Source: Dehalococcoidia bacterium (GTDB lineage Bacteria > Chloroflexota > Dehalococcoidia > GIF9 > AB-539-J10). From it: DNA of 9,966 nt. Made by a program: the position numbers and the translations under genes. The notes beneath the pieces were generated by a model, which saw nothing but the letters and a program-made list of their open reading frames with translations, was not told the origin of the DNA and made no database searches. Of the stretch, positions 5,411 to 9,966 are shown in pieces. Each line of letters starts with the position of its first letter. The first letter of the stretch is position 1. Location of the stretch: positions 1 through 9,966 of the forward strand of contig JAOUFZ010000047.1 in assembly GCA_029857995.1 (NCBI GenBank), written 5' to 3'.

Positions 5411-7411
5411 ATGCCTAGAGACTTACCTGTAGGCAATGGCAACCTACTCATCAATTTCGATACTGATTACAACATCCGGGATATCTACTATCCTTATGTC
5501 GGCAAGGAGAACCATGCCGAAGGTTGTGTATCACGTACTGGCATCTGGGTTGATGGAAACTTCGCCTGGCTTGACGGCCCCCAGTGGCAAAAGGAAATGG
5601 TCTATGAAAGCGAGAGTCTGGTCACCCGTGTTACTGCCGCTAATCCTACCCTAGGGCTTACCCTCACCTTTTCTGACCTAGTGGACTTTCACAGGGACAT
5701 CTTTTTCAGACGGGTTGATATAGCCAATCAACGAGACCACCTCCGCGACGTACGTCTATTCTTCCATTATGAGCTACGGATTCTAGGCAGCAAAATAGGC
5801 GATACTATCTACTACCACCCAGGACTGAGCGCGTTGGTGATGTACAAGGAGCAGCGTTATTTCCTGGCAGGTGGCCAAGTAAATGGAAGGATTGGCATTG
5901 ATGACTGGACAACCGGAAGCACAAAATCAGAAGATAAGCCAAGTGCCCGGCACGATGCCGAAGACGGCCAATTGACGAAGGTGCCTCTTACATGTGGGTT
6001 CGCTGAGGGCGTCATTGGGCTGTATGACAGCACTGTACCCGCTAGGGGAAATTCAACCATTTATCACTGGCTGGCGGCAAATACACACTTCCACGGAGTC
6101 GAGTCCCTCGAAGCCCTGATCGAGGAACGTGAACCTGAGTCATTCATTATGCGCACCCGTGACTACTGGCGAGCTTGGGTTAATAAGGAATCGCTAGACT
6201 TTACCGACCTGCCGACTCCCATATTGGATTTGTACAGACGCAGCTTGCTCACCATGCGCGTGCAGACTGATAACCGCGGTGCTATCATCGCCAGCACTGA
6301 CTCGGACATTACCGACGTCTTGGGGGACACCTATTCTTATGTGTGGGGTCGTGATGGCGCCTTCGTAGCTAAGGCCCTCGACATGGCCAACTATGATGAA
6401 GTCAGCCACGAGTTCTTCGATTTTTGCGCCGATGTCATTACCAGGGAAGGCTATCTCCTTCACAAGTATACCGCTGATGGGTATCTGGCGGGCCAGTGGA
6501 TGCCCTGGGCAGACGAAGAGGGCAAGCTGCAACTGCCAATTGAAGAGGATCAGACTGCTTTAGTAATATACAGCCTCTGGCACCACTACCATAAGTTCCA
6601 CAATGTAGAGCACATCCGTTCCCTTTATGAAAAGCTGATTAAGAACGCTGCCGACTTTATGGCTAGCTATAGAGAGCCTTATACGAACCTTCCGGCACCT
6701 TCATATGACCTTTGGGAGGAACGCCGTGGCATCCACTCGTTTACCGTGGCTGCGGTCTGGGCAGGCTTACAAGCGGCAGCCAATTTTACGGAAATGTTTG
6801 GTGAGGTGGCCCTCACCAAACGGTACCGTCAGGCGGCTGCTGAGATAAAAGAGGCGGCTATTGAGTATCTTTTTGACAAGAAGTTGGGGCGTTTCCTGCG
6901 CTCGGTCAAAGTTGACGCTGACGGTGTGGTGGAACCGGACTACACTATCGATAGCAGTATTTGCGGTCCTTTTCTGTTCGGTATGCTCCAGGCTACTGAT
7001 CCCCTGATTGAGAGCACGATGGCGGCAATTATAGACAGGCTTTGGTGCAAGACTAAGGTGGGAGGTGTCGCCCGCTATGAGAACGACCGCTATCAGCAAA
7101 TCAGTCAGGACATCGTTAATATCCCCGGTAACCCCTGGTTTATCTGCACTATGTGGGTGGCACAATGCCATATTGCCAGGGCTCAATCGATAGACGATTT
7201 AAAGCCAGCCCTCCAAATCTTCACCTGGGTTAAACACTGTGCTCTCCCAAGTGGTGTTCTTGCTGAGCAGGTTCATCCCTACAACTGTGCTCCGCTCAGT
7301 GTCTCACCGCTGACTTGGAGCCACGCCGCTGTTGTGATAGCAATCCACGAATACATCGACAAGTACCGTGAACTCCAAGCACAGCTACACCATAGGCAAA
7401 AAAGTACATAG
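5411..7411 (+). CDS. GH15-family glucoamylase-type glycoside hydrolase
   Basis: 666-aa inverting alpha-glucosidase of family GH15, which removes glucose from alpha-glucan ends; some members act on trehalose or dextran instead, so substrate is open. The N-terminal beta-sandwich (about 1-255) starts MPRDLPVGNGNLLINFD, without a signal peptide, so the enzyme is cytoplasmic. The (alpha/alpha)6 barrel follows, with YSYVWGRDGAF (308-318), the general acid Glu436 in YDLWEERRG and the general base Glu619 in LAEQVHP, then PLTWSHA (633-639). Length matches archaeal and bacterial two-domain members. The ATG at 5411 is the only possible start after an upstream in-frame TGA, although its best ribosome site is 16 nt away. 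Downstream of the glycosyltransferase and nucleotidyltransferase, it probably trims or recycles an internal glucan or oligosaccharide. Confidence 0.93.
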   Translation: MPRDLPVGNGNLLINFDTDYNIRDIYYPYVGKENHAEGCVSRTGIWVDGNFAWLDGPQWQKEMVYESESLVTRVTAANPTLGLTLTFSDLVDFHRDIFFRRVDIANQRDHLRDVRLFFHYELRILGSKIGDTIYYHPGLSALVMYKEQRYFLAGGQVNGRIGIDDWTTGSTKSEDKPSARHDAEDGQLTKVPLTCGFAEGVIGLYDSTVPARGNSTIYHWLAANTHFHGVESLEALIEEREPESFIMRTRDYWRAWVNKESLDFTDLPTPILDLYRRSLLTMRVQTDNRGAIIASTDSDITDVLGDTYSYVWGRDGAFVAKALDMANYDEVSHEFFDFCADVITREGYLLHKYTADGYLAGQWMPWADEEGKLQLPIEEDQTALVIYSLWHHYHKFHNVEHIRSLYEKLIKNAADFMASYREPYTNLPAPSYDLWEERRGIHSFTVAAVWAGLQAAANFTEMFGEVALTKRYRQAAAEIKEAAIEYLFDKKLGRFLRSVKVDADGVVEPDYTIDSSICGPFLFGMLQATDPLIESTMAAIIDRLWCKTKVGGVARYENDRYQQISQDIVNIPGNPWFICTMWVAQCHIARAQSIDDLKPALQIFTWVKHCALPSGVLAEQVHPYNCAPLSVSPLTWSHAAVVIAIHEYIDKYRELQAQLHHRQKST

Positions 7412-7614
7412 TCCGCTTATCCGGTCTTTGAATCTCCTGTTGAACAATCTGACGTAATGTGTAGCGGGGGCTGGGGAATGAAACAAAAAAACGAACGGCT
7501 CTCCTTTAGGACGGCATTTGTCAGCTCGTAAGGATTTATCTTTGACATCTAGTAATTCTGGATTGAAAAACTGAATCCGAATAATAATTAGGTTAGAGTT
7601 ACTTATATGAATAA
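7412..7614. other. Gene-free stretch after GH15
   Basis: No coding frame of note and no clear terminator. A perfect TTGACA (7542-7547) lacks a -10 at the right distance. A 9-bp inverted repeat AATTCTGGA (7554-7562)/TCCAGAATT (7616-7624) spans 53 bp and ends where the ATPase-like fragment begins. Confidence 0.4.
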
Positions 7615-7839
7615 TTCCAGAATTCCCTGGTCCAGAGTGGTGAGAGCGAGCTTATCGGCAAGAAGAAAAACCCTCCGATTATGGTTTCCCTGCAGCAGTT
7701 CCTCAGTCCTCTAATATACGTCTTACTGGCTGCCGGAGAGATATTTGCCCTTGAAGAAATCCATAAAGCCCCCTTTCCGAAACTCTATAGCTTTGGCAAG
7801 TACAAACCGAAGTTAAAAGGTAAAACCATGTCAGGATAA
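7615..7839 (+). pseudogene. N-terminal fragment of a P-type cation ATPase
   Basis: A frame open from 7615 to the TAA at 7837-7839 reads, in its first part, SLVQSGESELIGKKKNPP and then LQQFLSPLIYVLLAAGEI. This matches the pattern at the N-terminus of P-type cation ATPases (xRLxxYGxNEL, then KKxNP, then FLxQFxxPLIxxLLxAA, the first membrane helix). There is no start codon with a ribosome site. The match stops near 7750, after which the frame reads unrelated basic residues. The DKTGT phosphorylation motif and everything beyond are missing. I judge this a decayed remnant; recognition is from family pattern only. Confidence 0.5.
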
Positions 7840-8112
7840 GACTAAGAGCCGAAATTTCTAGTAAACGGTGACTTGAGGTCCACAAGAAAGCTCTCGCGGT
7901 GTCACGATTACTCGAAAAAGTTACTACGGTGGGCGGTATTATACGGTAGGCAGAAATAAAGACTTTGAACTGGTTTTAAGCTTATGAAATACAGCTGTTT
8001 GGACCCCAGACTGGGGTCTTACCCCCCGGAGCGAAAGGATACAGTCGGAAAACTACTAGGTTTTGCGCGACAGCTTAGTAGCGTGTTAGTATCTAAAAAA
8101 ATAATTTAGGTA
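7840..8112 (+). ncRNA. Structured region upstream of the antiporter gene
   Basis: No coding frame. Two strong hairpins: GACCCC (8002-8007)/GGGGTC (8013-8018) with loop AGACT, followed by TTACCCCCC; and CTACTA (8053-8058)/TAGTAG (8076-8081), extendable to about ten pairs with GU pairs and a 9-nt loop. A small AT-rich CTAAA/TTTAG repeat lies around 8093-8109. No confident promoter was found. It could be a leader RNA of the ion antiporter; it matches no ion riboswitch I know. Confidence 0.3.
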
Positions 8113-9141
8113 GTGTACGGCATGGTTTGGATACAATTCGCTGTCTGCCTTGCAATTATTGTCTTAGCTGGAACTAAACTTGCCAAATATGGTGATTTGA
8201 TTGCAGAGAAGACAGGTCTGGGGCGCGTTTGGATTGGTGTAGTTCTTCTCGCCACTATAACATCTCTCCCGGAACTAGCTACCGGCATCAGTTCGGTGAC
8301 CTTGGTAGGTGAGCCCGACTTAGCGATCGGAGACCTCTTTGGCTCCAACTTGATAAACCTGGTGATTATTGCCATTATCGATTTGGTCTACAGGAGCGGC
8401 CCGGCGTTGCATTATATGAGCACAGGCATCACCTTGGGTGCAGCGTTGAGCCTCTTTCTAATAGCGGCAGCAGCCACATTCCTTTATCTCGCTCAGAATC
8501 TGCTAACATTGACCATTTTCGGTCGGATTGGGATCCTTTCTCTAATACTATTCCTCCTGTACCTTCTTGCACAATACATGATATTTCGCTTCCAGTCGGC
8601 TAAAAGTGCAGACGCTCAGGGAAACGAGATAGTCCCTGCCAACGATCATCACATGTCTCTGAAAAGGGCGGTCACCTTATTTGTTGTGGCAGCAATAGCA
8701 ACTGCTGGAGCCGGAATATGGCTGGCACCTGTTGGCGACCAGATTTCTCAAGTCACCGGTCTCAGCGCCAGCTTTGTGGGTACCTTGTTTCTTGCCATCT
8801 GTACATCCGCACCCGAAATTGTGGTCTCAATTTCTGCAGCACGATTGGGTGCCTTGGAAATGGCTGTTGGTAATATGGTGGGAAGTAACTTGTTCAATAT
8901 GGGTGTTGTTATCTTTATAGCTGACCTTTTCTATGCTGCCGCGCCAATTCTGCAGGGAGCGGAGGTATACCATGTCATAACGGCTCTTTTTGCGGTACTG
9001 ATGAGTAGCATTGTGATTATCGGTATCGTTTTCCGGCCTCGATTCTGGCTGCGCATCTGGGTTGGTGTAGATACGGTGGCTCTAGCGCTCTTATACTTCG
9101 CCGCTATGACAACCCTGTACTTTCTTAGTAAGCCAGCTTAG
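8113..9141 (+). CDS. Ca2+/cation antiporter (CaCA family)
   Basis: 342-aa membrane protein of the sodium/calcium exchanger superfamily, which would export Ca2+ or another cation in exchange for Na+ or H+. It shows the family's internal repeat: alpha-1 ATITSLPELATGISSV (ion-binding TSLPE at 50-54) with GDLFGSN (73-79), and alpha-2 CTSAPEIVVSISAA (TSAPE at 231-235) with GNMVGSN (253-259). Both acidic ion-coordinating glutamates (54, 235) are present. About ten hydrophobic segments split into two halves by a hydrophilic loop at about 161-183. The start is unsure: GTG at 8113 lies only 2 nt after AGG (8108-8110), whereas ATG at 8122 lies about 11 nt after it; I slightly favour the ATG, which removes three residues. 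It stands alone; the ATPase-like remnant upstream is also an ion pump family. Confidence 0.9.
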   Translation: MYGMVWIQFAVCLAIIVLAGTKLAKYGDLIAEKTGLGRVWIGVVLLATITSLPELATGISSVTLVGEPDLAIGDLFGSNLINLVIIAIIDLVYRSGPALHYMSTGITLGAALSLFLIAAAATFLYLAQNLLTLTIFGRIGILSLILFLLYLLAQYMIFRFQSAKSADAQGNEIVPANDHHMSLKRAVTLFVVAAIATAGAGIWLAPVGDQISQVTGLSASFVGTLFLAICTSAPEIVVSISAARLGALEMAVGNMVGSNLFNMGVVIFIADLFYAAAPILQGAEVYHVITALFAVLMSSIVIIGIVFRPRFWLRIWVGVDTVALALLYFAAMTTLYFLSKPA

Positions 9142-9262
9142 TGCCAGAGGAATATCTTTTATTAAGATGGAAGGTACAATTCAATCCGGGCTTGCGTCAT
9201 AGACTCTTCCTCACTTCGATTGGCCATGGGAATTGTCTGGCTCTAGAATAGAAGAACAGTAG

Positions 9263-9547
9263 GACGATCTGGAACAGACCTTGCATGACATATTAAAGGA
9301 TGCGAAGCATGGTGAGCATATCTTTGGGCCGCCGATTCATGGCGTCGGCATTGAGTTCGAAGAATCGCCTCCGCCACCGGGCTATGCCTTTTTCCATGAG
9401 GAAAACGAACCACCTCCACTTGAGGCTAAAGTAGTTACCGCCGTAGGTAACTGCGGTCTTTATACCGATCCGTGGGGTGTGAGAGTAGAGGACACTGTCG
9501 TAGCAAGTGATCAAGAACCGCTAGTATTGACTGACTACCCACGATAA
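9263..9547 (+). pseudogene. C-terminal fragment of an M24 (Xaa-Pro) peptidase
   Basis: An open frame follows an in-frame TAG (9260-9262) and ends TAA at 9545-9547. It reads HGVGIEFEESPPP, LEAKVVTAVGNCGLY, PWGVRVEDTVV and VLTDYPR. The order and spacing match the end of M24 creatinase/prolidase-type peptidases: the HGxGLExHE motif, then PLExGMVxxxxxGxY, then GVRxEDTVxVT. Helical residues before it (DLEQTLHDILKDAKHG) also fit. Only the last third of the domain exists; the N-terminal domain and the first metal ligands are missing. The only start candidates are a TTG at 9281 and a CTG at 9269, without a good ribosome site. I read it as a remnant rather than an 88-aa gene. Some ligand positions differ from the consensus, which may be subfamily variation or decay. 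Confidence 0.6.
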
Positions 9548-9663
9548 CTTAAGAAATAGCAATCTTTTTGGAGGGTCACTTTAACTCAGGAAATTATCCA
9601 ACAATCTAGCGTTTTGTTGCTCCGTAACTCTATAGTATATCCTGTACACCACACAACAACATC

Positions 9664-9691
9664 TTGACACTTTTGGGAAGGCTGATGTAAT
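9664..9691 (+). promoter_or_regulatory. Promoter of the DUF3096-like gene
   Basis: Perfect -35 TTGACA at 9664-9669, a 16-bp spacer, and -10 TGTAAT at 9686-9691. Initiation near 9698 leaves a leader of about 37 nt that includes GGGAGG. This is the best-scoring promoter by eye in the window. Upstream, a CAACAA (9599-9604)/TTGTTG (9614-9619) repeat is present without a T-run. Confidence 0.65.
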
Positions 9692-9734
9692 CTAAATAGG
9701 ATCAATATTTTTTGAATCTAAAAAGGGAGGTAGC

Positions 9735-9878
9735 ATGTTTGGTTTGAGCAAAATAGTTTTAGGTGTCATAGCAATTGTTGCCGGTTTGCTTATACTAATA
9801 TTTCCTCATTTACTGGCATGGATAATCGGTATTTTCCTAATAGTCTGGGGCATACTCACAATGTTGGGCAAGAAATAG
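9735..9878 (+). CDS. Small membrane protein, DUF3096-like
   Basis: 47-aa protein, nearly all hydrophobic: segment one at about 6-23 and segment two at about 27-43, joined by a tight FPHLLAW turn, and ending MLGKK. The form (G-x-x-A-I-V-A-G-L-L-I-L-I-F-P then IGIFLIVWGI) matches the DUF3096 family as I recall it; no function is established for it. It would form a hairpin in the cytoplasmic membrane. Start ATG at 9735 follows GGGAGG (9725-9730) with 4-nt spacing and a strong promoter. A second small gene follows 42 bp later with its own strong ribosome site, so the two are likely co-transcribed. Confidence 0.8.
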   Translation: MFGLSKIVLGVIAIVAGLLILIFPHLLAWIIGIFLIVWGILTMLGKK

Positions 9879-9902
9879 TAGGGTTAACACTCTTCATTTT
9901 AG

Positions 9903-9913
9903 AAAGGAGGTGA
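9903..9913 (+). promoter_or_regulatory. Full-length Shine-Dalgarno site
   Basis: AAAGGAGGTGA is complementary over its full length to the usual 16S rRNA 3' end and lies 7 nt before the ATG at 9921. It supports that start even though only 15 codons are visible. Confidence 0.75.
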
Positions 9914-9920
9914 AATTCTA

Positions 9921-9966
9921 ATGCCAGCAATTACGTTTCCAGCTTTAGGTCTATGGATGGGGATAG
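9921..9966 (+). CDS. Start of an unidentified gene, cut by window edge
   Basis: Fifteen codons, MPAITFPALGLWMGI, then the window ends. The start is supported by a perfect ribosome site. The visible part is hydrophobic, so a small membrane protein like its neighbour is possible, but too little is seen for a family call. Confidence 0.6.
   Translation, partial: MPAITFPALGLWMGI

Noticed and set aside
7542..7547. Perfect TTGACA as a promoter
   Set aside because: No -10-like hexamer occurs 15-19 bp downstream.
7703..7885. 60-codon minus-strand frame
   Set aside because: It lies antisense to the ATPase-like fragment, has no ribosome site and shows no recognisable protein pattern.
9153..9167. ATCTT/AAGAT hairpin as a terminator of the antiporter gene
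   Set aside because: Five AT-rich pairs without a following T-run are too weak to call.
9293..9514. 73-codon minus-strand frame
   Set aside because: It is antisense to the M24-like fragment, which has a clear family pattern on the plus strand.

Overview
The window is bacterial chromosomal DNA of moderate GC with short operons, clear Shine-Dalgarno sites and several recognisable sigma70-type promoters. Two small proteins near 3.06 kb (a DUF5679-like zinc ribbon) and 9.7 kb (a DUF3096-like membrane protein), together with the general gene content, suggest Chloroflexota, perhaps Dehalococcoidia or a related sediment lineage. That placement is inference from family resemblance, not from a marker gene. 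No rRNA, tRNA, CRISPR array, integrase or insertion sequence was seen.

Layout. 1-1651 (minus): a two-component operon, an OmpR-type response regulator followed 5 nt later by a sensor kinase that runs off the left edge. The regulator appears to start at a leaderless GTG, with an 11-bp-spaced direct repeat over its promoter that could be an autoregulatory site. 1883-2533 (plus): a PAP2 lipid phosphatase, divergent from that operon. 2624-2866 (minus) and 3063-3200 (plus): two small proteins, a coiled coil and a zinc ribbon, fired from back-to-back promoters. 3201-3562: a gene-free stretch ending in an extended -10 promoter and a hairpin-rich leader. 3563-7411 (plus): a GT4 glycosyltransferase, a cytidylyltransferase-like nucleotidyltransferase whose ATG sits in an ATGA overlap with the glycosyltransferase's relic tail, and a GH15 glucoamylase-type hydrolase. 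This looks like a sugar polymer or glycoconjugate module. 7412-8112: about 700 bp without an intact gene, holding what reads as a P-type ATPase fragment and two strong hairpins. 8113-9141: a Ca2+/cation antiporter. 9263-9547: a piece that reads as the C-terminus of an M24 peptidase. 9735-end: a DUF3096-like small membrane protein and the first codons of another small gene behind a perfect Shine-Dalgarno.

The most unusual observation is the 3' end of the glycosyltransferase. Its last 90 bp are followed by a second copy, about 79% identical with a period of 110 bp. That copy lies in another frame, where it encodes a good GT4 C-terminus ending in the TGA that overlaps the next start codon. It looks like the tail of a deleted paralogous glycosyltransferase. 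Together with the two gene fragments, it suggests that this stretch of chromosome has been losing genes. I did not find a clearly new multi-gene system. The candidate unknowns are the structured leader regions, the small-protein pair and the regulatory repeats.
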